From positions 1 to 64,000 of the forward strand of contig NZ_FQWE01000008.1 in NCBI RefSeq assembly GCF_900129575.1: a DNA stretch of 64,000 nucleotides. Reading direction: 5' to 3'. The notes under the pieces were generated by a model, which saw only the letters and a program-made list of their open reading frames with translations, had not been told where the DNA came from and did no database searches. Position numbers and translations under genes: made by a program. Below are positions 9,245-19,296 of the stretch, piece by piece. The stretch is from Flavobacterium segetis (GTDB taxonomy: Bacteria; Bacteroidota; Bacteroidia; Flavobacteriales; Flavobacteriaceae). Numbering within the stretch: the stretch's first letter is position 1; every line of letters begins with the position of its first letter.

Positions 9245-10340
9245 CCTCTTTTTTGTAATAATAATTCGAAGGCGTTTTATAGTTTTTGGCACTGATCTAG
9301 TCGCTGTATTATAAAAATAATATTTAAGTCCTCTAAATGGCATGATACGGTCAGTATGTGCTTGTAAATATAGATTCTCGTATTTGTTAGTCTTACCTAA
9401 TTTCTTTATTAAAATATTGTCATAGACCGTCCTTTAGCATTGATATAAATTTATATTCCGTTGTTTAATAATACATTAGTGTTAACCTCATTGATTTATT
9501 GGCTTCCTTGATTGGTACTGAAAATTTCGGACATAGTATACTTTTATATACTTTCTTGCAAAAAATAAGCACACCAATCAACACAAATTGTGCTGCTTAA
9601 GCTCCAGTTCAAAATAAATCTTAAATACAAATCTATAATCGCAGTCAAATATTCATGTTCTTTTGCCATAGAAATAAAGGTGATATGTGTTGCCCACCAC
9701 TGATTTATCTGGGTAATCTTCAAACCTTTGATTAAATAGGGATATTTCTTATTTTATTTATTACTCATTGTTGTTTTAGGTTCTCTATAAATAGTTTGTC
9801 AATTGATGATTTCCATCGATCGTTTGACCCGTTTGCGATTCACTTTAAAACCTAAATCGTTAAGCTAGAACATGAGTTTCCTTTAGCCATAAAATAGAGG
9901 ATTAAATTACTTTTGGCCTAGTAGTTACATTATTTTCAAGTTCTCTAAATTTTCCTATTTTAGTTTATAATAAAGACTGCTGCGATGAGTTTCTAATAAT
10001 CGACATTGTTTGACAATGCTCCATTTATTATTGGTATCGACTATTATTCTCGCGCATTGATGCAGACTAATCCAGACTTTTTTTTAAAAATGATTCTCCA
10101 AAGTCAGCTTACCTATTCGAGGAGAGAGTTTGTCCTCTGGAATTTCATCTTTAGAAACGAGCACTTTTTTTACATAAAAAATCGCAAAAAGATCCCCTAT
10201 GGCTTTCCCCTTTTATATTGAAATTTGGTTGGACAGTAAATCGTATTTTTTTTTGTAATATCTTGATGATATTTATCGCTTTCAAGGCTTCCAAAATAAA
10301 TTTGGCTTAGAAATCATTCCCGGAAGTTTTTATTATCCTT
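9245..10340 (-). pseudogene. Decayed IS3-family element remnant B (orfA and orfB)
   Basis: A second, different IS3-type transposase lies in pieces on the minus strand. About 10030-10340 gives orfA-like text (DLLSNQISI, then EDKLSPRIGKLTLENHF). About 9860-10020 gives QCRLLETHRSSLYYKLK. About 9780-9850 gives LNDLGFKVNRKRVKRSMEII and QTIYREPKT. About 9560-9740 gives the integrase core (GLKITQINQWWATHITFIS, then YLTAIIDLYLRFILNWSLS). About 9250-9530 gives EIFSTNQGSQ and the end of the core. Several stop codons and shifts make it non-functional. The catalytic first Asp is replaced by His (WATHIT where WATDIT is usual). Together with remnant A this makes the region an IS graveyard. Confidence 0.75.
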
Positions 10341-11362
10341 GACATAATTAGGCTAATTAAAGGTTTTATTCTCATCTTACATAGTCGGCATATATTTTGA
10401 GATTTAGGGATAAGGATAGTATTTAGCTTGTTTTTTATCATAGAATGATCCATCGCTTAAGTGTTGTTTTTTTATCTTTAATCTGTTTATTTTTTATTTG
10501 GAATATGACAATAAATAAAAATCATAAATAAAAATCTAAAAATTTTATTTAAACGATTTTTTGTTAATAAAAATAGACGTAGGACAAATTAGAAAAGAAA
10601 TTAGCAGACCAAATATGCGCGGATATCTGTCTTAAATATCTAATTTTTATCAACATACCGTATTTTCAGATAATCAAGATGGGCTAATACTCCGAGTCTA
10701 TGAAGCTTGGAGAGATGGATTAGACCTAATTATGATTGCCGTTATTAAAATTATAGATATCAAAAGTCACAAGATAGTAGTTATCTACTGGATGAAAATT
10801 TAATACTCCTTACATCTATTTTGGTAATATATTAGTTTGCGATTCTAAATACTTGCAAGAACTGTTTTCAGACTCATTTGAAATAATTCAATTACCTATG
10901 TCAGTAGATTATATCATGAAGTTTATTTAGTTATTTGATTGTGAGTACTAGATATGTGATGAATGAAATAATAATTAGTTAAGGGTATGCAAAGCTATAT
11001 AACGATATGTTTTGCAAAAATCTTCCTATGCGTCAGGAATGTAGTTTTGAGGCTAAAACAGAAAAAAAGGATTATTTGTAATTATGGAAAGGATCCAGAT
11101 AAGTTAAGAACTAAATGTGAACTATAAGTAAAAATAAAACACATCTAACTGTTTGATAAGTAGTTGCTGTAGTTCTAATTCTACAAAGAAAGAGGCTTCG
11201 TGTTGAAAAAAAATTTTTTGAATTAAAAATTTTAGATTTGAACACAAAAAGGTGTCAAAAAGTTAGAGCTTTATTTATTAATTTTTTAACTAAACTTATT
11301 AATTTTAGTTAAGTTTGCGATTATCTTACTACTTTAAGATTAAAAAATTTTGAATAACATCA
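10341..11362. other. Gene-poor stretch upstream of the ECF sigma gene
   Basis: No credible gene on either strand; all frames are broken by stops. The plus strand near 10700-10800 reads like a decayed coding fragment (VYEAWRDGLDLIMIAVI), unidentified. A short segment at about 11114-11140 (actaaatgtg-actataagta) resembles one at 50939-50965. The final 100 bp should contain the sigma-factor promoter, but I see no clear TAnnTTTG box. Confidence 0.5.
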
Positions 11363-11962
11363 ATGAACTCCCAGCTAATTTTTTTGAATGAATCTAACTT
11401 TTTGTCAGAGGTGGCAGCTGGAAATCAGGTGGTTTATACACAACTTGTAGAAAAAAACTGGCAGAAAGTACTTCATCATGCGCTTAGCTACGTAAAATCC
11501 TATCCAATTGCCCAAGAATTGACACAAGATGTTTTTATACAGATTTGGGAAAAACGCAAGAAGCTATCCGAAGTAAATAACTTTGAAAATTATCTTTTTA
11601 TTGTCAGTCGAAATTTAATCATTAGTCATATTCGAAAAAAACTTATTGAAACAAATTCCCTCAAAGGGGAAAAGTTACAGGAGCTATTTTTCAATCCAGA
11701 CGAGCAATATGAGTTTAAAGAATTAACGGAAATTATTAATGAAGGGACCACACTTTTGCAAGAACCTAGACGTTCTGTTTTCCTGCTAAGTCGCATGGAA
11801 GGTAGAGACGCAAACTACATTAGCAAAAAACTTGGCATCGCCCCGAGAACCGTTCGATGGCACTTGTTACAATCTTTAAATTTCCTAAGAAACTATCTAC
11901 ACCAGAAATATAATATGGATTTGTTGACATTATTTTTATCCGGTTTACTTTTTTTTTCATAA
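11363..11962 (+). CDS. FecI-like ECF sigma-70 factor
   Basis: 199 residues. Residues about 22-90 are sigma region 2 (SYVKSYPIAQELTQDVFIQIW, then NYLFIVSRNLIISHIRKK). Residues about 130-180 are region 4 (EPRRSVFLLSRMEG, KLGIAPRTVRWHL). A short hydrophobic tail (LLTLFLSGLLFFS) is common in Bacteroidota FecI proteins and may help anti-sigma contact. It is followed 86 bp later by a FecR anti-sigma factor and then a TonB-dependent receptor with an STN domain. That is the classic arrangement in which the occupied receptor releases the sigma factor to transcribe the receptor operon. Confidence 0.95.
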   Translation: MNSQLIFLNESNFLSEVAAGNQVVYTQLVEKNWQKVLHHALSYVKSYPIAQELTQDVFIQIWEKRKKLSEVNNFENYLFIVSRNLIISHIRKKLIETNSLKGEKLQELFFNPDEQYEFKELTEIINEGTTLLQEPRRSVFLLSRMEGRDANYISKKLGIAPRTVRWHLLQSLNFLRNYLHQKYNMDLLTLFLSGLLFFS

Positions 11963-12005
11963 ATTTTCATTTTTCATTGCCACTTTAACAATCAATCTGC
12001 GTCTT

Positions 12006-12013
12006 TATATTTG
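12006..12013 (+). promoter_or_regulatory. TAnnTTTG -7 box upstream of FecR gene
   Basis: tatatttg matches the Bacteroidota -7 consensus and lies 35 bp before the FecR start codon. The -33 element is weak. FecR may therefore have its own promoter in addition to read-through from the sigma gene. Confidence 0.35.
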
Positions 12014-12048
12014 AAAGCCATATAAAGCAGGCACAAAACCGTATACTT

Positions 12049-13227
12049 ATGTTTCAAAACGAAGTGTTAAAAAAACTTATGGAGCAGTTTGTCTCAGGGG
12101 AGATTTCCCCACAAGGTAAAGCAATGCTGCTCTCCATGCTTGATAATCCTTTATACTCTGATCAACTCAATGATATTCTTCAAGAGAATTATGATACTGT
12201 AGAAATTCCTGAAGTCACTTCTGAAGTTACTGAAGAATTCATTACAGCACTTAGAGAAAAAATGGATGCTTCGTCAAACGTAGAGGATTTACCTTCCTCT
12301 ATTTTAACTCAATTGAATTGGAGAAAAATTGCTGTTGCTGCTAGTGTTTTCCTTATGATTGGCTTAGGAACTCTTATATTTTTTCAAAAGAGCAATTTAG
12401 CTCCAACGGTCGTTGCGTCAAAAGAAATCAATGACAAAAAACCAGGAAAGACCGGTGCCATACTAACCCTTTCCAATGGTTCTGTAATTGTTTTAGATGA
12501 CGTAAGAAACGGATTATTAGCAAATCAACAAAATACAGCCATTATCAAAAAAAATGATGGAATTGTGTATACCGCCGATTCAAATGCTCAAACCGTTTAT
12601 AACACTATGACCACTCCCAGAGCGCGCCAATATAATCTACAATTATCAGATGGAACAAAAGTATGGCTCAACGCCTCGTCCTCTATTACTTTCCCTACCT
12701 CTTTTTCCGGGAAGGAACGAAAAGTCTCTATAACTGGAGAAGTTTATTTTGAAGTAGCCAAAGATAAATCTAGGCCTTTTATGGTTTCCGTTAATGATAT
12801 GCAAGTAAATGTATTGGGTACACATTTTAACGTAAATGCCTATGAAGATGAAAAATCAGTGAACACCACTCTTTTCGAAGGAAGCGTTTTGATTAGCAAA
12901 AAAAATGTGAGCGTTTTATTAAAGCCAGGGCAACAAGCCGAAAAACAAAAGTCAGGAACTATTGTGATCAACAATAACGTGAATTTAGATCAAATTATAG
13001 GATGGAAAAATGGAACGTTTTTCTTTGAGAATGCGAGTCTTGAAATGGTATTGCGTCAATTAAGTCGTTGGTATGATATAGATATTGTGTTTGAAAAAGG
13101 GATAAAACCTAGAATATTTGAAGGTGAAATACAAAGAAATTTACAATTATCACAAGTATTAAAAATTTTAGAAAATAGCGGCATACATTTAAAAATCGAG
13201 GGAAAAACACTGCGAGTGATGCCCTGA
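12049..13227 (+). CDS. FecR-family anti-sigma factor
   Basis: 392 residues. It has a cytoplasmic N-terminal part (1-93), a single transmembrane helix at about 94-112, then a periplasmic FecR domain. Visible motifs are RARQYNLQLSDGTKVWLNA and KERKVSITGEVYFEVAKD, then FNVNAYEDEKSVNTTLFEGSV. The C-terminal DUF4974-type domain (SLEMVLRQLSRWYDI, LSQVLKILENSG) normally meets the STN domain of the receptor. Length and domain order are typical of Bacteroidota FecR. It transmits receptor occupancy to the sigma factor encoded upstream. Confidence 0.95.
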   Translation: MFQNEVLKKLMEQFVSGEISPQGKAMLLSMLDNPLYSDQLNDILQENYDTVEIPEVTSEVTEEFITALREKMDASSNVEDLPSSILTQLNWRKIAVAASVFLMIGLGTLIFFQKSNLAPTVVASKEINDKKPGKTGAILTLSNGSVIVLDDVRNGLLANQQNTAIIKKNDGIVYTADSNAQTVYNTMTTPRARQYNLQLSDGTKVWLNASSSITFPTSFSGKERKVSITGEVYFEVAKDKSRPFMVSVNDMQVNVLGTHFNVNAYEDEKSVNTTLFEGSVLISKKNVSVLLKPGQQAEKQKSGTIVINNNVNLDQIIGWKNGTFFFENASLEMVLRQLSRWYDIDIVFEKGIKPRIFEGEIQRNLQLSQVLKILENSGIHLKIEGKTLRVMP

Positions 13228-13290
13228 AAATTTAGAAAAAAGAAATCTATTTTTTATTTTAAAAAAAACTATTTACTATCCATAAAAAAA

Positions 13291-13318
13291 GCCAGCAGAT
13301 GTTGGAAGCATTGCTGGC
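13291..13318 (+). terminator. Hairpin between FecR and receptor genes
   Basis: gccagca (13291-13297) pairs with tgctggc (13312-13318) around a 14-nt loop, preceded by an A-run and followed by ttattcc. The U-tract is poor, so it may be a partial terminator or a leader structure that separates regulator from receptor expression. Confidence 0.5.
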
Positions 13319-13406
13319 TTATTCCTAAAAAGGGAATAGTTATGGAAAAATAGATAGATAAACCAAGCAAGGAGAATTTATTATTAACCAAAACCATTAC
13401 TAAAGT

Positions 13407-16400
13407 ATGAATTTATTATCAAAAAATGAGCCAAAAAGTTGTTCGCTAACATCAAAAATCTTAAAAATTATGAAATTAGCTACAATTTTATTTTTAGTTC
13501 TAACGTTACAAGTTACAGCAGCAGTATCTTCGCAAACAGTTACTTTTTCTGGAAAAAACGTCGCTATTAAAAAAGTATTGTCGGTAATTAAAGACCAAAC
13601 CGATTATGTTTTTTTCTACGATGTTGCTCTTCTAAAAGATTTTAAAACCATTTCTCTAAATTTAGTAAACACTCCAATCGAGAATGTGTTAGAACAGGTT
13701 TTTGTTAATCAACCTATTAAGTGGATGATAGAAGGAAAAACTATTTCATTTGTTTCCAAAGCAAAAAAAGCTAAAGAGGTAACAATTTCATTAGCTGTAC
13801 AAAAGCAAATAAAAGGAAAAGTAATAGATGAAAAAGGACTATCAATTCCTGGTGCTAATATTGTTGTTAAAGGCACACGAAATAGCACTCAGACTGATGC
13901 TGATGGTAGTTTCAGCATCAACGTTTCTGAAAACGACACTAAACTTATTGTTTCTTTCATTGGGATGGCCACGCAAGAGGTAGCCATTGGAAATGTTCCA
14001 CGTACGATTATTTTAAGTGAGACTGGCCAAAAACTTGAAGAAGTCGTGATTGGATCGCGCAATCCTACTAGAACAGTAACTGAATCTGCTGTTCCTATAG
14101 ATGTCATTAGTATGAGGGAAATTGTTACTAAAGGATCGCAAACCAACCTGAACCAAATATTAAACATGGTGGCGCCTTCATTTACCTCAAATACTCAAAC
14201 GGCCGCAGACGGAACCGACCATATTGACCCTGCTCAGTTAAGAGGCTTAGGGCCAGACCAAGTTCTAGTGTTGGTAAACGGGAAAAGAAGGCACACCTCT
14301 TCACTAGTAAATAATAATGGAACCGTGGGTAGAGGATCAGTTGGAACTGATTTAAATGCAATTCCCGCTTTTGCACTGGAAAAAATAGAAGTGCTTAGAG
14401 ATGGTGCATCGGCACAATATGGCTCTGATGCCATTGCAGGGGTCATCAATTTAGGTTTGAAGAAAAACACAAACAAACAATTTGATGTAATGCTTTATGG
14501 AGGTAGTAATTTTTCAAAAGGATCAAACAATAATACCGGAGGAAATGATGGTAGTAGATATCAGTTAGATATGAATTACGGAGCGGGACTGGGGAAGGAA
14601 AAAAGTTTTATCAATTTAACGGGTAGCTTTCAAGTTAGAGAGGCGTATAGTAGAGCTAGTAATAGAACAGGTAATATTTACAACGCTTATAATGCGATTG
14701 ATCAAAGAGCAACTGAAGCAGGAACAAATATTAACTCTCTGTTTGGAAACATTACAAATACACCCAACACATCTCAAATACTATCAGAAATTAAAACGTA
14801 TGCTCCTCAGATAAATTATTTCAGTCCTTCGCAACAAACTGCAATCAGTAATGCTGCGTCAATTTCGGAAATGCAAGCAGCATTAAATTTTGACGCAACT
14901 GCGGGAGAATTAGCCTATCGAGGACTTGAAAGAAAAGATTTTAATATGAGAATAGGTCAGTCGGCATTAAAGAGTATGCAATTTTTTGTGAATGCCGCTT
15001 ATCCTATTAATGATAATATAGAGGTGTATGCTTTTGGAGGAACTAGTTTTAGAGATGGTTTGTCTTCAGGAAACTATAGATTACCTAATGCTTTTTCATC
15101 TTATCCAAAATTATATCCTAATGGATTTTTACCAGAAATTAGCTCTACTGTAAATGATGTATCAATAGCGACAGGTATTAAAGGTAAAGTATTTGAAAAT
15201 TGGAATTTTGATTTAAGTAATACATATGGAAAGAATACATTTGATTTTCATATACAGAATACAGTGAACGCTTCAATGAGAGAGAATTCACCAAAAGAAT
15301 TTGAAGCAGGTGGATTTGGCTTTTATCAAAACACAGCTAACTTTGACATTAATAGAAAATATGATGTCTTAAAAGGATTAAACTTAGCTTTTGGTACTGA
15401 ATATAGGATTGAAAATTACAACATCGATGGGGGACAGCCTGACTCATATAGCCTTTACGACATCAATGGCAATACAGTAACAGGAACTGTACCAAATAAT
15501 ATAAGAGTTACAGATTTTTTTGGAAATCTTAGACCTGGAGGTTCTCAAGTATTTTCGGGTTTCAGACCTGCAAATGTGGTAAGTAAAGGACGTAATAGCA
15601 TGGCCCTTTATACTGATGTAGAACTAGATATTACCGAGAAATTACTTTTAAATGGTGCTGTTCGTTTTGAAAACTATTCTGATTTTGGAAATACCACGAA
15701 TTTCAAATTGGCATCTCGTTATAAATTAACTAACAATATTAATTTACGGGGAGCATTGTCTAATGGTTTTAGAGCTCCTTCTTTACATCAAATCTATTTT
15801 AGTACGACTGCCACATTATTTTCAAATGGAGTTCCATCGGAAATAGGAACATTTAGCAATGATTCCCAGATGGCAAAATTAGTAGGAATCCCTCAATTAA
15901 AGCAAGAAGTTTCAAAAAGTGGAAGTATTGGTTTTACTGCTAAAATTCCTAGTGCTAATCTTACCTTGACGGCTGATGCTTATGTAGTAAATGTAAAGGA
16001 CAGAGTTGTTCTTACGAGTTCTTTTTCCAGACCTGCAGGAACACCTGCTTCTGGATCTCCACAATATGTTTTACAAGGATTATTTGATGGAGCAGGCGCA
16101 ACATCTGCAACGTTTTTTGCGAATGCTATTGATACTAAATCAAAAGGAATTGACGTAGTGATTAGTCAAAAAGCTAATTTAGGAGATGGAATTTCATTAA
16201 AGAATGATTTATCAGCTACCTTTTCTGGTACTAAGAGAGTGGGGAATATTCACGCTTCTCAAATATTGCAAGATAATGGTCAGCTAAATAACTATTTCTC
16301 TGAAAGTAGTAGAGTTTATTTAGAAGAAGCTATCCCAAGAATTAAAGCTAATTTAACCAATAGTCTTGTTTTAAACAAGTTTGATTTTTTCTTGATGAAC

Positions 16401-16790
16401 GTTTATTTTGGAGAAGTTACTAGTCCAAATACTGTGGATGCAAATAGAGATGGAAGAGTAGAAGGTACTATAATAAACGGTCAAGCCGTTGAAGTTGAAC
16501 ATCCTGTTTGGGGAGCAAAAATCACAACCGACTTCGCTGTTGGTTATAAAATTACTGAAGCTATGAAGTTAGTTGTGGGATCAAACAACATTTTTGACAT
16601 CTATCCAGATAAAAATCTTGGTCCAATAAGTGCTGTTAGACCACGATTAGTTAATGGAGCTCTTGATTATACTGCTGCTCCATCTACAATTGATTTAAGT
16701 AGTGGAAATCAATATACTTATCCAGATAGAGTATCTCAATTTGGATTTAGTGGTAGATTTGTCTACGCTAGGATAAGTTATAAATTCTAA
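13407..16790 (+). CDS. TonB-dependent outer-membrane receptor with STN signalling domain
   Basis: 1127 residues. After an N-terminal extension there is a signal peptide (about 22-43, ending VSSQ). An STN domain (about 50-118) signals to FecR. A carboxypeptidase-regulatory-like domain (about 133-215) and a plug follow (QLRGLGPDQVLVLVNGKRR, IEVLRDGASAQYGSDAIAGV). A 22-stranded-type barrel ends in the aromatic-terminal strand ARISYKF. It is not paired with a SusD lipoprotein, so it is not a typical glycan SusC. The downstream gene 104 bp away is a penicillin-acylase-family amidase after a strong terminator. The imported ligand is unknown; an acylated amide or a siderophore-like compound would fit the context. 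Confidence 0.93.
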   Translation: MNLLSKNEPKSCSLTSKILKIMKLATILFLVLTLQVTAAVSSQTVTFSGKNVAIKKVLSVIKDQTDYVFFYDVALLKDFKTISLNLVNTPIENVLEQVFVNQPIKWMIEGKTISFVSKAKKAKEVTISLAVQKQIKGKVIDEKGLSIPGANIVVKGTRNSTQTDADGSFSINVSENDTKLIVSFIGMATQEVAIGNVPRTIILSETGQKLEEVVIGSRNPTRTVTESAVPIDVISMREIVTKGSQTNLNQILNMVAPSFTSNTQTAADGTDHIDPAQLRGLGPDQVLVLVNGKRRHTSSLVNNNGTVGRGSVGTDLNAIPAFALEKIEVLRDGASAQYGSDAIAGVINLGLKKNTNKQFDVMLYGGSNFSKGSNNNTGGNDGSRYQLDMNYGAGLGKEKSFINLTGSFQVREAYSRASNRTGNIYNAYNAIDQRATEAGTNINSLFGNITNTPNTSQILSEIKTYAPQINYFSPSQQTAISNAASISEMQAALNFDATAGELAYRGLERKDFNMRIGQSALKSMQFFVNAAYPINDNIEVYAFGGTSFRDGLSSGNYRLPNAFSSYPKLYPNGFLPEISSTVNDVSIATGIKGKVFENWNFDLSNTYGKNTFDFHIQNTVNASMRENSPKEFEAGGFGFYQNTANFDINRKYDVLKGLNLAFGTEYRIENYNIDGGQPDSYSLYDINGNTVTGTVPNNIRVTDFFGNLRPGGSQVFSGFRPANVVSKGRNSMALYTDVELDITEKLLLNGAVRFENYSDFGNTTNFKLASRYKLTNNINLRGALSNGFRAPSLHQIYFSTTATLFSNGVPSEIGTFSNDSQMAKLVGIPQLKQEVSKSGSIGFTAKIPSANLTLTADAYVVNVKDRVVLTSSFSRPAGTPASGSPQYVLQGLFDGAGATSATFFANAIDTKSKGIDVVISQKANLGDGISLKNDLSATFSGTKRVGNIHASQILQDNGQLNNYFSESSRVYLEEAIPRIKANLTNSLVLNKFDFFLMNVYFGEVTSPNTVDANRDGRVEGTIINGQAVEVEHPVWGAKITTDFAVGYKITEAMKLVVGSNNIFDIYPDKNLGPISAVRPRLVNGALDYTAAPSTIDLSSGNQYTYPDRVSQFGFSGRFVYARISYKF

Positions 16791-16810
16791 ATTATTGTTA
16801 TTTACTAGCA

Positions 16811-16840
16811 AAACCATCAACTCCAGTTGATGGTTTTTTT
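16811..16840 (+). terminator. Rho-independent terminator after receptor gene
   Basis: aaaccatcaact (16811-16822) pairs with agttgatggttt (16825-16836) and is followed by a T-run. It lies 20 bp after the receptor stop, so the acylase gene downstream probably has its own promoter or depends on read-through. Confidence 0.85.
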
Positions 16841-16894
16841 TAAATTGATCGTTATATTAAAAACATACATTTAATCTTTAAAATTTTTACAGAA

Positions 16895-19090
16895 ATGAAG
16901 AATTATAACTGTTATTTAAAATGGACACTGCTTTTTTTTTGTGTTTGTTTTCAAGCCTTATCTCAAAACACAACTGCTATAGAAGTTAATCGCCTAGAAA
17001 AATTAGCTTCAAAAGTAACAATTATGCGGGACAACTGGGGAATCGCCCATGTCTACGGAAAAACCGATGCCGATGCGGTATTTGGAATGCTTTACGCACA
17101 ATGTGAAGATGACTTTACGCGTATTGAAATGAATTATATAGAAAAGCTAGGTCGCCTAGCGGAAGTGAAAGGGCAATCTTTTCTATATAATGATCTAGAA
17201 ACACGACTCTTGATAGATGAAAATGAAGCAAAAGATGATTATAAGAAAGCAAAACCGTGGTTAAAAAAATTATTAGATAGCTATGCCGATGGTATCAACT
17301 ATTATCTCTACAAACACCCTGAGGTAAAGCCATTAATGTTAAAGCGTTTTGAGCCTTGGTATCCATTACTTTGGACAGATGGAAGTATTGGAGCTATTAG
17401 TACTGGGGATATTACTCTTGGAGAGCTTAAAGATTTCTATGGAGAAAATGACAGTTACAGTTATTTAGAAAAAGTAAAAGATATGCAAACTGGCTCTAAC
17501 GGTTTTGCTTTTGCGCCATCAAAAACTGCATCTGGAAATGCAATACTTTACATCAATCCGCATACTTCTTTTTATTTCAGACCCGAAATCCAAATCACCA
17601 GTGAAGAAGGATTGTCAGCTTATGGAGCAGTTACTTGGGGACAATTTTTTATTTACCAAGGTTTTAATGAGAATTGCGGCTGGATGCATACCTCTTCAAA
17701 TGTAGACGTAGCCGATGTTTATACGGAGAATATAATAACGAAAAACGATAAGCTTTTCTATGAATATGACAAAAAAATAATGCCTGTAAAGGAAAAATTT
17801 ATTATTATAAAATATTTGGATAATGGAAAATTAACTACTAAGACATTTAACACCTATTTCACAATTCACGGTCCTATCATGGCGAAGAGAGATGGGAAAT
17901 GGATTAGCTTAAAGTCGAATAATCGTTCGATGAAAAGTTTGGAACAAAGTTGGATAAGAACTAAAGCCGAAGGATTTAAAGATTATAAAAAGGCAATGGA
18001 TATGACCGCTAATACTTCAAACAATACGGTTTATGCTGATAGGGGCGGGAATATCGCTTATTGGCACGGTAATTTTATTCCGGTCAGAGATACAAAATTC
18101 AATTGGGCCAAAGCAGTCGATGGGACTACTTCGGCAACTGAATGGAAAGGACTACATTCTGTTTCGGAAAGTGTTCATTTATACAACCCTAAAAATGGTT
18201 GGTTACAAAATTGTAATTCAACTCCTTATACAGTATCAGGCACTGATAGTCCAAAGAAAGAAAATTATCCAAAATATATGGCTCCAGATGGAGAGAATTT
18301 CAGGGGAATAAACGCAGTTCGTCTTTTATCTAAAGGAGAAAAATACACCTTAGATAAAGTGATTGCTGACGGATATAATACTTATTTGGCATTTTTTGAA
18401 GTAATGATTCCAGCTTTAATAGCATCATATGATAAGGATGTAAAACAAAACAATTCTATTTATTCAGATTTGACGGAGCCTATGGAAGAATTGAAAAAGT
18501 GGAATTATTATTCGAATTCGAATTCAGTTGCCACAACACTTGCTGTTGAATGGGCATCTAAGCTAGATAGTGAATTGCAAAAAGTGTATATAAATGAGGG
18601 AAGGGATCAAGTCGAAAACGCAAAATTCTTTGCTGCAAATGCTACAGCGGAACAAATGCTTCCTCACCTCCAACTAGTTATTCAAGAGTTAAAAAGTAAA
18701 TTTGGAAAGTGGCAAATTCCATGGGGTGAAATAAATCGTTTTCAAAGATTGTCTGGTGCTATAGATTTGTCTTATGATGACCAATTAGAAAGTTATCCGA
18801 TAGCATATACTTCCTCTTTATGGGGTAGTTTACCTTCTTATAAAAGTACCTATCAGAAAGATACTAATAAGAGATACGGATTTAGTGGAAATAGTTTTGT
18901 ATGTGTAGTAGAATTTGGAGAAAAAGTAAGAGCCAAGTCTTTACTAGCAGGCGGAAATAGTGGAAATCCTAAATCTAAACATTTTATGGATCAAGCTGAA
19001 ATGTATGAAAAAGGACAATTCAAAGACGTCTTGTTTTACAAAGAAGATGTTCAAAAAAATGCAGAACGTATATACCATCCTGGCGAGTAA
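16895..19090 (+). CDS. Penicillin-acylase-family (S45) amidase, secreted
   Basis: 731 residues, signal peptide 1-24 (ends ALSQ). The alpha part begins VTIMRDNWGIAHVYGKTDADAVFGMLYAQ, the usual start of this Ntn-hydrolase family. The predicted autoproteolysis site is Gly200-Ser201 (MQTG / SNGFAFAPSKT), making Ser201 the N-terminal nucleophile of the beta chain. WMHTSSNVDVADVY and SNNTVYADRGGNIAYWHGN are further family blocks. Members cleave amides such as beta-lactam side chains or N-acyl-homoserine lactones. The sequence does not tell which substrate applies. The upstream STN receptor and FecI/FecR suggest that the substrate is imported into the periplasm and induces its own uptake. Quorum-signal or acyl-amino-acid breakdown are plausible but unproven. 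Confidence 0.9.
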   Translation: MKNYNCYLKWTLLFFCVCFQALSQNTTAIEVNRLEKLASKVTIMRDNWGIAHVYGKTDADAVFGMLYAQCEDDFTRIEMNYIEKLGRLAEVKGQSFLYNDLETRLLIDENEAKDDYKKAKPWLKKLLDSYADGINYYLYKHPEVKPLMLKRFEPWYPLLWTDGSIGAISTGDITLGELKDFYGENDSYSYLEKVKDMQTGSNGFAFAPSKTASGNAILYINPHTSFYFRPEIQITSEEGLSAYGAVTWGQFFIYQGFNENCGWMHTSSNVDVADVYTENIITKNDKLFYEYDKKIMPVKEKFIIIKYLDNGKLTTKTFNTYFTIHGPIMAKRDGKWISLKSNNRSMKSLEQSWIRTKAEGFKDYKKAMDMTANTSNNTVYADRGGNIAYWHGNFIPVRDTKFNWAKAVDGTTSATEWKGLHSVSESVHLYNPKNGWLQNCNSTPYTVSGTDSPKKENYPKYMAPDGENFRGINAVRLLSKGEKYTLDKVIADGYNTYLAFFEVMIPALIASYDKDVKQNNSIYSDLTEPMEELKKWNYYSNSNSVATTLAVEWASKLDSELQKVYINEGRDQVENAKFFAANATAEQMLPHLQLVIQELKSKFGKWQIPWGEINRFQRLSGAIDLSYDDQLESYPIAYTSSLWGSLPSYKSTYQKDTNKRYGFSGNSFVCVVEFGEKVRAKSLLAGGNSGNPKSKHFMDQAEMYEKGQFKDVLFYKEDVQKNAERIYHPGE

Positions 19091-19146
19091 TTCTTTCTTT
19101 TTTATTAATTTTTAATTTATTGAGAAAGGTATTATTAATCGTATTA

Positions 19147-19211
19147 GTTAAAAAGTTATTCTGAAAAAATTTGACCACTTAAAGCTCAAAAAAACAGAAT
19201 AACTTTTTAAC
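19147..19211. terminator. 17-bp perfect inverted repeat between convergent genes
   Basis: gttaaaaagttattctg (19147-19163) and cagaataactttttaac (19195-19211) are exact reverse complements with a 31-nt loop, followed by a T-rich run. It sits between the convergent acylase and GntR genes, so a bidirectional terminator is the simplest reading. The long AT-rich loop also resembles a small palindromic element. Confidence 0.5.
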
Positions 19212-19296
19212 TTTTTTTCTTTTAAAAAAAAGAAACATTAATTTCATCATAAATAAAAGAGTAATACAACTGATTCGATAAAGTGATAATTTTATT

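Noticed and set aside
10006..10221. 71-codon open frame on the plus strand
   Set aside because: Lies over the decayed orfA of the second IS3 remnant; no domain of its own.
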